Source: an uncultured Oscillospiraceae bacterium (GTDB lineage: Bacteria; Bacillota; Clostridia; Oscillospirales; Acutalibacteraceae). From it: DNA of 31,222 bases. A model generated the notes under the pieces. That model saw only the letters and a program-made list of their open reading frames with translations, was not told where the DNA came from and did no database searches. Where the stretch lies: contig CABUAS010000013.1 in NCBI GenBank assembly GCA_902489595.1, forward strand, positions 1-31,222. Direction: 5' to 3'. The translations under genes and the position numbers were made by a program. Shown here piece by piece: positions 1 through 7,136 of the stretch (within the stretch, counting starts at the first letter, position 1; the number at the start of each line of letters is the position of its first letter).

Positions 1-90
1 ACCCCGCCCTACGAGAGCATTATTGCAACATTGTAGGGGTAATTCACGAATTGCCCGATTACGATGCGTCGATGACGCCGCACCCTACGA
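1..90 (+). repeat. Intergenic composite repeat R1 (modules B and C), cut by the window edge
   Basis: This stretch lies just past the clpC stop codon. It repeats two modules also found at 5338-5411: a module around TTGTAGGGGTAATTCACGAA (near-palindrome AATTCACGAATT) and a module with a small GCGTC/GACGC hairpin followed by GCCGCACCCT. The left end is probably truncated by the window. No clear T-tract terminator is visible between it and clpC. Confidence 0.7.
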
Positions 91-139
91 AAATCTAATA
101 ATCAAAATATACTTTCACATTCAGCGTAATTTTGCCTAT

Positions 140-2563
140 TTATTCAAAGGTGAACTCATTGTTTTTGAAATCGACTGTACATTTTGAGCCTTTGGCGATT
201 TTATTTTCAAGCATAAGCTCGGAGAGCGGGTCTTCGATTTTCTGCTGAATGGCACGGCGCAGAGGTCTTGCACCGTAGACTTTGTCAAAGCCTGCCTCGG
301 CGATTGCAGTTACAGCCTCGGGTGTGAAATCAAGTTCGATTTCAAGGTCTGCAACACGCTTTGAAAGCGACGAAAGCATACGCTTTGCAATCTCCTCAAT
401 ATCCTTTTGCTCAAGCTGATTAAAGACGATTATTTCATCAATTCTGTTCAAAAATTCAGGCTTGAACGTTTTCTTCAAATCACCCATAACAAGCGATTCA
501 ATATCATTATTTTCAGCGTTTTCGCCGAATCCGAGCGACGCTTTTTTATCAACAATTTTTGATGCGCCGACATTGGACGTCATAATAATGATTGAATTTT
601 TAAAAGACACTTTACGACCCTGTGAATCGGTCAGAACGCCGTCTTCAAGAATCTGCAGAAGCATATTGAACACATCGGGGTGAGCCTTTTCAATCTCATC
701 AAAAAGCACTACCGAATACGGCTTTCTGCGGATTTTCTCCGTCAACTGACCGCCTTCATCAAAACCGACGTAACCCGGAGGCGAGCCGATAAGCTTGGAC
801 ACAGTATGCTTTTCCATATACTCACTCATATCGAGCTTTACAATAGCATCTTCATTGCCGAACATTGTTTCAGCAAGAGTTTTGCAAAGCTCTGTTTTAC
901 CAACGCCCGTAGGACCTAAGAAGATAAACGAACCGAGCGGACGGTTTGGATTTTTAAGACCTACCCTGCCCCTGCGGATTGCCCTTGCAACGGAGGATAC
1001 AGCCTTATCCTGACCGACAATTCTTTCGTGCAGAATCTGCTCCATATTAAGCAGGCGTTCAGACTCTTCTTTAGTAAGCTGAGTTACGGGAATGCCCGAC
1101 CACTGCGAAACAATATTTGCAATATCTTCAACCTCTACCTGCTTAACATCGTGCGAAGAACTGTTTTTCCACTTCTCCTTTTCCTCATCAAGCAGTGTCT
1201 GAAGTTCCTTTTCCTTATCTCTGATTTTAGCGGCGTTTTCATAATCCTGACTTCTTACCGCACTCGCCTTTTCATCCTTAAGCCTTTTGATTTCAAGTTC
1301 CATTTCCTTTAAATTAGGCGGTGCTGTAAAGGCTTTAAGCCTTACACGGGAGGCTGCCTCGTCAATCAGATCTATGGCTTTATCGGGCAGATACCTGTCT
1401 GCAATATAGCGTGCGCTCATTTTAACGGCATTTTCGATTGCCTCATCGGTAATTTTAACCTTATGGTGCGCCTCATATCTATCTCTCAGACCTTTAAGAA
1501 TTTCAACTGCCTCTTCTTCTGTAGGCTCGCCTACAAGCACGCTCTGAAAACGGCGCTCGAGTGCGGCGTCTTTTTCAATATTCTTTCTGTATTCATCTAT
1601 GGTTGTGGCACCGATAACCTGAATTTCGCCCCTTGCAAGCGACGGTTTCAGAATATTGGCGGCATCAACTGCACCCTCTGCGGCGCCTGCGCCCATAATT
1701 GTGTGCACCTCATCAATAAACAGGATTACGTTGCCTGCATTTCTGACTTCATCCATAGCCTTTTTAATTCGTTCTTCAAAATCGCCCCTGTATTTTGTGC
1801 CTGCTACCATTGAAGTTAAATCGAGCGAAACAATTTTTTTGCCTGCAAGAAGTTCAGGCACTTCGTCTTTAACAATTTTAAGGGCAAGTCCCTCTGCGAT
1901 TGCCGTTTTGCCGACGCCGGGTTCACCGATAAGGCACGGATTGTTTTTCGTTCTGCGTGACAGAATCTGAATAACTCGTTCAATTTCTTTATCCCTGCCG
2001 ATAACGGGGTCAATTTTGCCCTGACCTGCAAGTTCAGTCAGATCCTTGCCGAATTCATCAAGCGTAGGCGTTGAACTTTTGCCTTTTTTATTTTTTGGCG
2101 AATTATTTCTGAACTGTGATTCTGCTTTGCCGAGAGATGCGCCGACATCTTCAAGCAGACTTTCTTCATCGAAATTAAGAGCATTTAAAAACTTGACTGC
2201 CGACGAATCCGACTCTCTCAAAAGTGCAATTAAAATATGCTCTGTGCCGACAAAGGAATTGAGCATACCTCTTGCAATCTGAAAACTGATTTCAATAATT
2301 CTTTTTGCCCGAGGTGTAAAATCATTGGGTGACAGCCTTGTAGGATTGCCGACGCCGATATTTTCCTCAATCAGATTTTCGATTTTATCAAGCGTTACGC
2401 CTTTTTCATTTAAAATAAGTGCGCCGACACCTGTGCCCTCTTTTAAAAGACCTACTAAAATATGCTCTGTGCCGACATAATTATGGCCGAAATTTTCAGC
2501 CGCTTTGATAGCAAGATTTAAAACATCATTTGCTTTTTGTGTAAAGTTTGTAAATCTATACAT
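140..2563 (-). CDS. clpC: ATP-dependent Clp protease ATP-binding subunit ClpC
   Basis: ClpC is a cytoplasmic AAA+ unfoldase that feeds substrates to ClpP, including arginine-phosphorylated proteins marked by McsB. The 807 residues show the full family layout: two Clp_N repeats (about 1-145), the first AAA domain with Walker A GEPGVGKTA, a middle UVR-type coiled region around KDEKASAVRSQDYENAAKIR, the second AAA domain with GPTGVGKTE, and a C-terminal D2-small domain. An LGF tripeptide in ASLGFGEN fits the ClpP-docking loop. The start is set by AGGAGG eight bases upstream. It is the last gene of ctsR-mcsA-mcsB-clpC, but 160 bases holding repeat R2 separate it from mcsB, so its expression may be partly uncoupled. 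Family and length are unambiguous. Confidence 0.97.
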   Translation of the reverse strand: MYRFTNFTQKANDVLNLAIKAAENFGHNYVGTEHILVGLLKEGTGVGALILNEKGVTLDKIENLIEENIGVGNPTRLSPNDFTPRAKRIIEISFQIARGMLNSFVGTEHILIALLRESDSSAVKFLNALNFDEESLLEDVGASLGKAESQFRNNSPKNKKGKSSTPTLDEFGKDLTELAGQGKIDPVIGRDKEIERVIQILSRRTKNNPCLIGEPGVGKTAIAEGLALKIVKDEVPELLAGKKIVSLDLTSMVAGTKYRGDFEERIKKAMDEVRNAGNVILFIDEVHTIMGAGAAEGAVDAANILKPSLARGEIQVIGATTIDEYRKNIEKDAALERRFQSVLVGEPTEEEAVEILKGLRDRYEAHHKVKITDEAIENAVKMSARYIADRYLPDKAIDLIDEAASRVRLKAFTAPPNLKEMELEIKRLKDEKASAVRSQDYENAAKIRDKEKELQTLLDEEKEKWKNSSSHDVKQVEVEDIANIVSQWSGIPVTQLTKEESERLLNMEQILHERIVGQDKAVSSVARAIRRGRVGLKNPNRPLGSFIFLGPTGVGKTELCKTLAETMFGNEDAIVKLDMSEYMEKHTVSKLIGSPPGYVGFDEGGQLTEKIRRKPYSVVLFDEIEKAHPDVFNMLLQILEDGVLTDSQGRKVSFKNSIIIMTSNVGASKIVDKKASLGFGENAENNDIESLVMGDLKKTFKPEFLNRIDEIIVFNQLEQKDIEEIAKRMLSSLSKRVADLEIELDFTPEAVTAIAEAGFDKVYGARPLRRAIQQKIEDPLSELMLENKIAKGSKCTVDFKNNEFTFE

Positions 2564-2619
2564 ATTTATTCCTCCTAAAGCAAAGAGATTTCATACTGCA
2601 ATAAAGCATTTATATTTAC

Positions 2620-2706
2620 GGGAGGGCACAGACTGGTACACAGCCGTCCCCCTTTGTCACTTTCGTGACATTTCCCCCACACCGTGGGGGAATCTTCCTC
2701 CCCTAC
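2620..2706 (+). repeat. Composite intergenic hairpin repeat R2 (hairpin A with nested module D)
   Basis: The outer part is GGGAGGGCACAGA on the left and CCTCCCCTAC on the right, the same outer hairpin as in R4, R6 and R8. Between them is a nested segment containing CCGTCCCCCTTTGTCAC, a GTCAC/GTGAC hairpin, and a CCCCCAC/GTGGGGG hairpin ending GGGGGAATCTTCC. The nested segment recurs almost unchanged in R7. It lies in the mcsB-clpC gap. Confidence 0.75.
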
Positions 2707-2723
2707 AAAAAATATTCTCTTTG

Positions 2724-3716
2724 CTATTCTAATTTTTCTCTGACAAGATTTGCTCTGAGCTTCGGTGCAAGTTCAGGTTCTTCCTCGCTGTTATAATCCG
2801 AAAGCAATGTGCCGTCGGCAGAATTATGTATAAGATAGCCAATACTATGCATATCCATATCAAAAACGCCGATTGCCGTGCCCAAACGGACATTTGAAAT
2901 TAAATCAAGGAACTCGCCGAATTCAAGCTTTCTTGCCATTTTCAGCGTGCCTGCACTGCGGTAAAGAATATCCTCCCACTGCTCACTGCTTTTAATAACA
3001 TCGCGCAGGGCACGCTCACGTTTAATAATCTGGTTTGCAACGGCAGTAATATTATCAAGCGCCGACTTTTCGGTAATTCCGAGTGAAATCTGATTTGAAA
3101 GCAGATAAAACGCACCTTTTTCACCGTAAAGTTTTCTCAGTGACAAACCGAGTTTTCCCACCATCGAAGTAAGACCCTCGATTGCGTGATTTGCTTTGAG
3201 TGCAGGCAGATGCAGGCCGACAGAAACTTTTAAGCCTGTACCTAAATTCATAGGGCTTGCAGTTAAAAATCCGAGTCTTTCATCAAAAGCAATTTTCATA
3301 TTATTTATGAAAACATTATCAACTTTATCTGCCTTTTTATATGCCGCATCTGTATTAAGTCCTGCCTCAAAAGCAGTAATTCTGATATGATCCTCTTCAC
3401 AAAGCATTATGGAAATATCCTCTTTTGAGGACAGCAGAAACGCTCCGCTTTCTGCCGCAAATTCAGGGCTGATATACTGCTTTTCAGCGAAAGACAGCGC
3501 CTTAATCTGCGATGCATTTGACAAATCAACAAGGCTGAAATCGCCTGCCAAATCTGAATTTTTAATTGAGGCATACAGTTTTTTAACCGTATTGCGCTTT
3601 ATTTCTCTGCTCATTTTGCTTTTAAACGGAACATCGCTTAAATTTCTTGCAAGGCGAACTTTTGTAAATAATGCAACATCGTTATCGTTGCCTTTGCCGT
3701 TAAACCATTTTTCCAT
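2724..3716 (-). CDS. mcsB: McsB-like protein arginine kinase, atypical at active-site positions
   Basis: McsB is a phosphagen-kinase-fold enzyme that phosphorylates arginines on CtsR and misfolded proteins for ClpCP. Seen here: VRLARNL near residue 20, CEEDHIRI at about 106-113, and LTASPMNLGTGLKVS at 151-165, followed by LHLPALKANHAIEG. The family normally has a Cys in TSCPTNxGTGLRAS; here that position is Ser154 and the following Arg is Lys163. The usual SSR before VRLARNL reads FTK, and the segment normally like RGLYGEGxEAxGN is shortened to RKLYGEKGAF. These are substitutions at or near nucleotide-binding and catalytic positions, so activity is uncertain. Length (330) is slightly short for the family (about 350). 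The RBS GAGGGG lies in the last codons of mcsA, implying translational coupling. Confidence 0.9.
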   Translation of the reverse strand: MEKWFNGKGNDNDVALFTKVRLARNLSDVPFKSKMSREIKRNTVKKLYASIKNSDLAGDFSLVDLSNASQIKALSFAEKQYISPEFAAESGAFLLSSKEDISIMLCEEDHIRITAFEAGLNTDAAYKKADKVDNVFINNMKIAFDERLGFLTASPMNLGTGLKVSVGLHLPALKANHAIEGLTSMVGKLGLSLRKLYGEKGAFYLLSNQISLGITEKSALDNITAVANQIIKRERALRDVIKSSEQWEDILYRSAGTLKMARKLEFGEFLDLISNVRLGTAIGVFDMDMHSIGYLIHNSADGTLLSDYNSEEEPELAPKLRANLVREKLE

Positions 3717-3721
3717 TTTTA

Positions 3722-4225
3722 TTACCCCTCGTTCATTTCTTTAATTTTGTCTCTGAGCACTGCTGCATCCTCAAATCTCTGCTCCTGTACCGCAAGTTTC
3801 AAATCGTTTTTCAGTTTATCAAGTTCCGAAATTTCAGGCTCAGCCTCTTTATCCTCGGTATAAGTTACATTTTTGCCGATGTGCTTTGCATTGCCGTGCA
3901 TTTTCGTAATTGTCGGCTGAAGTCTGTCTTCAAACTTACTGTAACAGTTTGCACAGCCTACCCTGCCGCTTTTAACAATATCGTTAAAGGTTGAACCGCA
4001 GTATTCGCAATGGTCTATACCGCTGAGAATATTCATTGCAGGAACGCCTGCGCCGAGGAAGTTGCCGAAAAATGTGTCATTGAAAAAACTTTCGGGTGAA
4101 AATTCTTCCATCACGCCGAGTTCTTTTGCACACTCACTGCAAAGGTGCATTTCAGTAACATTTCCATTTATATTCTTTTTGATATGAGTTGTTGCCTCAT
4201 TATTATTACAATGCTGACATTTCAT
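3722..4225 (-). CDS. mcsA: McsA, zinc-finger activator of McsB
   Basis: McsA is the zinc-binding partner and activator of the arginine kinase McsB in the CtsR heat-shock system. The 167 residues hold four CxxC motifs: CQHC at 3-6, CSEC near 29-32, CEYC and CANC further on, each expected to bind zinc in pairs. The C-terminus (about 130-167) is a UVR motif, LKLAVQEQRFEDAAVLRDKI, of the kind that contacts ClpC. AAAGGATG precedes the start at normal spacing. The stop is five bases upstream of mcsB. The order ctsR-mcsA-mcsB-clpC is the canonical Firmicutes arrangement. Confidence 0.95.
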   Translation of the reverse strand: MKCQHCNNNEATTHIKKNINGNVTEMHLCSECAKELGVMEEFSPESFFNDTFFGNFLGAGVPAMNILSGIDHCEYCGSTFNDIVKSGRVGCANCYSKFEDRLQPTITKMHGNAKHIGKNVTYTEDKEAEPEISELDKLKNDLKLAVQEQRFEDAAVLRDKIKEMNEG

Positions 4226-4266
4226 AAAAAATCATCCTTTCAAATCATTGTCATAAATTTAAAGTT

Positions 4267-4716
4267 TTAATCAATACAGGCAATTAACATTCTTTTTAAA
4301 AGATTGGCCCGAATCTGATTTTTAATTTCGGGCGAAATGCTTTTTAAATTTGCATCTGCCACGCCTGCCGCTAAAATTTTTGCACTTCTCTCATCTATAA
4401 TATTCTGATAATTCAGATTATATATATGTGCATTTGCGGTTTTTTCATCAATTTCACTGCCGATACTGTTTATCAGCGAAACAACTGCACTGCCTTTAGT
4501 TTCTGCACGGGTGATGTAAATACATCCGCCGCCGCCTCGTCTGCTCTCAATTCTGTAACCCTGCTCGGGGGTAAAGCGAGAGGTAATCACATAATTAATC
4601 TGACTCGGCACACAGCCTATCCGTGACGCCAAATCGTTGCGCTGAATCTGAATAGTTTGCTGATTATCATCAAACATATCAAGAATCATATCTGCAATAA
4701 GGTCTGTCATTTTCAT
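4267..4716 (-). CDS. ctsR: Transcriptional repressor CtsR
   Basis: CtsR is the class III heat-shock repressor that binds tandem RGTCAAA heptads. The protein has 149 residues, close to the family size. The N-terminal part (to about residue 65) is the winged helix, including QRNDLASRIGCVPSQINYVI and the diagnostic glycine-rich wing ESRRGGGGCIYIT, the heat-sensing and DNA-contacting element of the family. The C-terminal helical domain follows. AAAGGATG lies upstream of the chosen ATG; a second in-frame ATG two codons later cannot be excluded. Three CtsR-like boxes sit around its own promoter at 4784-4873, so autorepression is expected. Confidence 0.95.
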   Translation of the reverse strand: MKMTDLIADMILDMFDDNQQTIQIQRNDLASRIGCVPSQINYVITSRFTPEQGYRIESRRGGGGCIYITRAETKGSAVVSLINSIGSEIDEKTANAHIYNLNYQNIIDERSAKILAAGVADANLKSISPEIKNQIRANLLKRMLIACID

Positions 4717-4783
4717 TTGATAATCACATCCTTTGATTTATTAAGTCGGAATGTCAAAATTCAAGATTCAGTTTCAATTTGAC

Positions 4784-4873
4784 TTTGACTTTCTTTGACT
4801 TTCTGCTATCATAATAGCACAAAGGTCAGAAAAAGTCAATAGTTATTTTCAATTTTTTTGACTTTTTCTGACT
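4784..4873 (-). promoter_or_regulatory. Cluster of three CtsR operator boxes
   Basis: Known CtsR sites are two RGTCAAA heptads three bases apart. Box 1 (4784-4800, minus strand) reads AGTCAAAGAAAGTCAAA, an exact match placed at about +4 to +20, with an extra TTTGACT heptad overlapping it on the plus strand at 4778-4784. Box 2 (4824-4840, plus strand) reads GGTCAGAAAAAGTCAAT and covers the -35. Box 3 (4857-4873, minus strand) reads AGTCAGAAAAAGTCAAA, upstream of the -35. Boxes 2 and 3 carry one or two mismatches. Confidence 0.85.
4811..4839 (-). promoter_or_regulatory. SigA-type promoter of the ctsR operon
   Basis: Reading the minus strand, the -35 is TTGACT (4834-4839) and the -10 is TATTAT (4811-4816) with a 17-base spacer. 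Transcription is expected to start near 4804. It is embedded among CtsR boxes. Confidence 0.85.
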
Positions 4874-4889
4874 TTTAATTTTTGGTTAG

Positions 4890-4922
4890 AAAAAAGGTGC
4901 GCCCGAGCAAGCCGAACGCACC
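4890..4922 (-). terminator. Intrinsic terminator of the Cys-rich peptide gene
   Basis: On the minus strand a GGTGCG/CGCACC stem (4917-4922 with 4896-4901) encloses a GC-rich interior and is followed within one base by six T. It lies 30 bases past the stop of the 43-residue gene. Confidence 0.75.
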
Positions 4923-4952
4923 CCCGATTTGCACACTAATCAATCAGTATGA

Positions 4953-5084
4953 TTAGCAACCGCAGCCACAGCCATCGTTGTTACCACAACCACAACCGTT
5001 GTTGAAGCCACCGCAGAGAAGAAGGATTATGATGAGAATGATAATCCAAGATGAACCGCAACCGTTATTGCAACCGCAACCCAT
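4953..5084 (-). CDS. 43-residue Cys/Gly-rich single-span peptide
   Basis: This short gene has a strong Shine-Dalgarno (GGGAGG, seven bases before ATG) and its own terminator. The peptide starts MGCGCNNGCGSSW, then has a hydrophobic segment of about ten Ile/Leu residues (14-23), and ends in a Cys/Gly/Asn-rich tail (CGCGNNDGCGCGC). Nine Cys occur in 43 residues. It resembles the small Cys-rich peptides of Clostridia annotated as chorion-class high-cysteine proteins, and more loosely YjcZ-type small sporulation peptides; that assignment is from memory. A SigK-like promoter upstream would suit a late spore-envelope role, but function is unknown. It is transcribed toward ctsR but ends in its own terminator. 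Confidence 0.8.
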   Translation of the reverse strand: MGCGCNNGCGSSWIIILIIILLLCGGFNNGCGCGNNDGCGCGC

Positions 5085-5112
5085 AGCGTAACCTCCCTTC
5101 GCTTTTCTAAAC

Positions 5113-5140
5113 TATCCTATGATAAACCGAAGGAAGTGTT
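5113..5140 (-). promoter_or_regulatory. Possible SigK-like promoter of the Cys-rich peptide gene
   Basis: On the minus strand, CATAGGATA (5113-5121) matches the SigK -10 pattern CATAnnnTA, and AACA (5137-5140) matches the short -35 mACm, with 15 bases between. No good SigA hexamers are seen. The SigK pattern is weak in information, so this is tentative. Confidence 0.35.
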
Positions 5141-5210
5141 ACAAAAATGATAAAAAATAAAGCAGGGCAATATAATAATCACCCCACAAAAGCGTTTCTG
5201 TAATATTTTA

Positions 5211-5411
5211 GGGGCAGGTCTCTGTGCCTGCCCGTTTTGTTGCAGTAATATAGTTGCGGGCGGATAATATCCGCCCCTACGAAGCCGTCGTAAGGCTAAT
5301 TTGAAATTTATGGGAGGGAACAGAGGTCCTCCTCTACGATTGCGTTTTTGACATTTTGTAGGGACAATTCGCGAATTGCCTGTTTCAGTGCGTCGAGGAC
5401 GCCGCACCCTG
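5211..5411 (+). repeat. Composite intergenic repeat block R3 (three hairpins plus modules B and C)
   Basis: The block runs up to the stop codon of the SDR gene and holds, in order: a hairpin GGGCAGG (5212-5218)/CCTGCCC (5227-5233) with loop TCTCTGTG, which is the A hairpin in inverse orientation; a palindrome GGGCGGATA/TATCCGCCC (5258-5276) followed by CTACG; an A hairpin GGGAGGGAACAGAGG with CCTCCTCTACG (5312-5337); module B from ATTGCGTTTTTGACATTTTG with the perfect palindrome CAATTCGCGAATTG; and module C with the GCGTC/GACGC hairpin and GCCGCACCCT. It is the most complete copy in the window. No coding potential is apparent. Confidence 0.8.
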
Positions 5412-6083
5412 CTAAATTACCATACCGCCGGAGATAGAGAGGGTTTCACCCGTAATATAATCATTTTCGGCGAGGAAAAGCGTGGCTTTGGCAATATCAA
5501 TTCCTGTGCCGAGTCTGCCGAGAGGGACTTCGTCAATGAGTTCTGCTCTGTCAAACTGACTGTTCATTCGTGTATCGATTATACCCGGTGCGATACAATT
5601 TACCGTAATACCACTTGGCGCAAGTTCTTTAGCAAGCGCCTTTGTTAAGCCGATAACGCCTGCCTTACTCATTGAATAAAGCGTTTCACACGATGCGCCT
5701 ACCTGACCCCACATTGATGAAATATTTATAATTGCACCGCTATGATTTTTCACCATAAGCCGAACTGCCTCTTTTGAGCAGAAATAAACTGCACGCTGAT
5801 TGACAGCCATAAGCGTTTCGTAATCATTTTCGGTAACATCGTTTATCATTTTAACAATGCTTATGCCTGCGTTATTTACAAGCAAATCAAGGCTGCTGAA
5901 ATTGCCGAAAAGTTTTTCAATTTCAGTCACACTGCTCAAATCACATTTTATTTTATTAACGCCGTCATAATCAGGCATCGTATTATTATATGTTATTGTT
6001 ACATTATAACCGTGCTCGGAAAGATACAAAGCAACCGCCTTGCCTATTCCTGTTGCACCGCCTGTTACAAGTGCTTTTTTCAT
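5412..6083 (-). CDS. SDR-family NAD(P)-dependent oxidoreductase, FabG-like
   Basis: This 223-residue protein is a classical short-chain dehydrogenase/reductase with a Rossmann fold. Visible motifs are TGGATGIG (residues 7-14, cofactor loop), NNAG (70-73), the catalytic Ser in INISSMWG (about 122), YSMSK (catalytic Tyr136 and Lys140) and VNCIAPGIIDTRM. FabG-type 3-oxoacyl-ACP reductases look like this, but substrate cannot be read from sequence and there are no fab genes nearby. The ATG at 6083 is chosen because GGTGA stands six bases upstream; the longer frame would begin with TTG inside the promoter. It is divergent from the GH43 gene with interlocked promoters, so a role in sugar metabolism is possible. 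Confidence 0.9.
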   Translation of the reverse strand: MKKALVTGGATGIGKAVALYLSEHGYNVTITYNNTMPDYDGVNKIKCDLSSVTEIEKLFGNFSSLDLLVNNAGISIVKMINDVTENDYETLMAVNQRAVYFCSKEAVRLMVKNHSGAIINISSMWGQVGASCETLYSMSKAGVIGLTKALAKELAPSGITVNCIAPGIIDTRMNSQFDRAELIDEVPLGRLGTGIDIAKATLFLAENDYITGETLSISGGMVI

Positions 6084-6099
6084 ATATATCACCAAAGAA

Positions 6100-6128
6100 A
6101 TATTAACATACTTTATTGAATTTTGCAA
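6100..6128 (-). promoter_or_regulatory. Promoter of the SDR gene
   Basis: On the minus strand the -35 TTGCAA (6123-6128) and -10 TAATAT (6100-6105) are 17 bases apart. The -35 lies inside the spacer of the opposing GH43 promoter. Confidence 0.6.
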
Positions 6129-6144
6129 TCAGATAGTATATAAT
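6116..6144 (+). promoter_or_regulatory. Promoter of the GH43 gene
   Basis: The -35 is TTGAAT (6116-6121), the -10 a perfect TATAAT (6139-6144), spacer 17 bases. Transcription should start near 6151, downstream of the longer alternative TTG start, which supports the ATG at 6174. Confidence 0.75.
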
Positions 6145-6173
6145 TGAAAACAACATTATTTACAGGTGAAACT

Positions 6174-7124
6174 ATGCACTTATTAAAAATTGACAAAAAC
6201 AATTATATCGGACAGGCTGACCCGTTTATACTTAAAAACGGCGGCAGATATTATATTTACACCACGGGGCACGACGCCGTTTATGCCTATCAGTCGAACG
6301 ATTTATTTGACGGCTGGGAATTTTACGGCAAGGTGTTTGAATACACGGAAAAGGTTGAGGGCTACTGGGCACCGAGTGTTATTGAACTTGACGGAAAATT
6401 CTATATGTATAACAGCTTTGAATACCTGAAAGACAAGGCTGACAAGGGCGGTCATCACCAGGCAATGTTTGTTTCGGTTGCAGACAATCCGCTTGGACCG
6501 TTCGGCAATGCAAAACAGATTTTACATCCGTTCAGCATTGATTCGCACATTGTTCAGAACGAAAGCGGTCTCTATCTTTTCTACTCCACAAACCGCTTTG
6601 AGGGCGACAGAATCGGCACATATATTGTTGTTGACAAAATGCTTGACCCTTTCACGCCTGCAGGCAACCCCGTAACAGTTGTAGAACCTACGCTTGACGA
6701 GGATATTTTCAGACGTGACAGGTACAAAAAAGGTCAGCACTGGCATACGATTGAGGGTGCGTTCTATTTCAAAGAGGGCGACTGGCAATACATTATGTAC
6801 TCGGGCAACTGCTACGAACAGCCGACATATTACATTGGCTATGCAAGGGCAAAAACTGATGAAACTGATTTAACCAAAATCAAGTTTGAAAAATACCCTG
6901 ATGAAAACACGTACCACCCTGTTTTAAAGGCAAATGAGTTTGAAGAGGGCACGGGTCACCACTCAATGATTAAAGAAGACGGTCAGTGGTACGCAGTTTA
7001 CCACGCAAGAGATTATGACGACGGACTCGGTGCAGACAGTTTTGACGCACGAAACGCAAGAATCTGCAAGCTGAATGTTAAAGACGGCATTATTACTGCC
7101 GAACGATACAAGGATCACATTTAA
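6174..7124 (+). CDS. GH43-family glycoside hydrolase (beta-xylosidase/arabinofuranosidase-like)
   Basis: This 316-residue protein has the five-bladed beta-propeller pattern of clan GH-F. The expected catalytic triad is visible: Asp16 in QADPFIL (base), Asp123 in SIDSHIV (pKa modulator) and Glu194 in TIEGAF (acid), with His262/263 in GTGHHSM near the end. YWAPSVIELDGKFYMY (64-79) is the typical blade-2 segment. No signal peptide is seen, so it probably acts in the cytoplasm on short oligosaccharides that have been imported, such as xylo- or arabino-oligosaccharides; exact specificity is not deducible. AGGTGA precedes the chosen ATG by five bases. It is followed after 12 bases by a small hypothetical gene, likely the same transcript. 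Confidence 0.9.
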   Translation: MHLLKIDKNNYIGQADPFILKNGGRYYIYTTGHDAVYAYQSNDLFDGWEFYGKVFEYTEKVEGYWAPSVIELDGKFYMYNSFEYLKDKADKGGHHQAMFVSVADNPLGPFGNAKQILHPFSIDSHIVQNESGLYLFYSTNRFEGDRIGTYIVVDKMLDPFTPAGNPVTVVEPTLDEDIFRRDRYKKGQHWHTIEGAFYFKEGDWQYIMYSGNCYEQPTYYIGYARAKTDETDLTKIKFEKYPDENTYHPVLKANEFEEGTGHHSMIKEDGQWYAVYHARDYDDGLGADSFDARNARICKLNVKDGIITAERYKDHI

Positions 7125-7136
7125 GGGGGAAAAACA

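Noticed and set aside
1463..1970. Open frames of 104-116 codons opposite clpC
   Set aside because: They overlap conserved ClpC domains and have no independent start signal.
4267..4716. Later ATG as ctsR start
   Set aside because: A second ATG two codons downstream is possible but the first has acceptable RBS spacing; the difference is only two residues.
5211..5411. Repeat block as a CRISPR array or riboswitch
   Set aside because: Modules differ from each other, there are no regular spacers and no cas genes, and the block lies after a stop codon rather than before a start.
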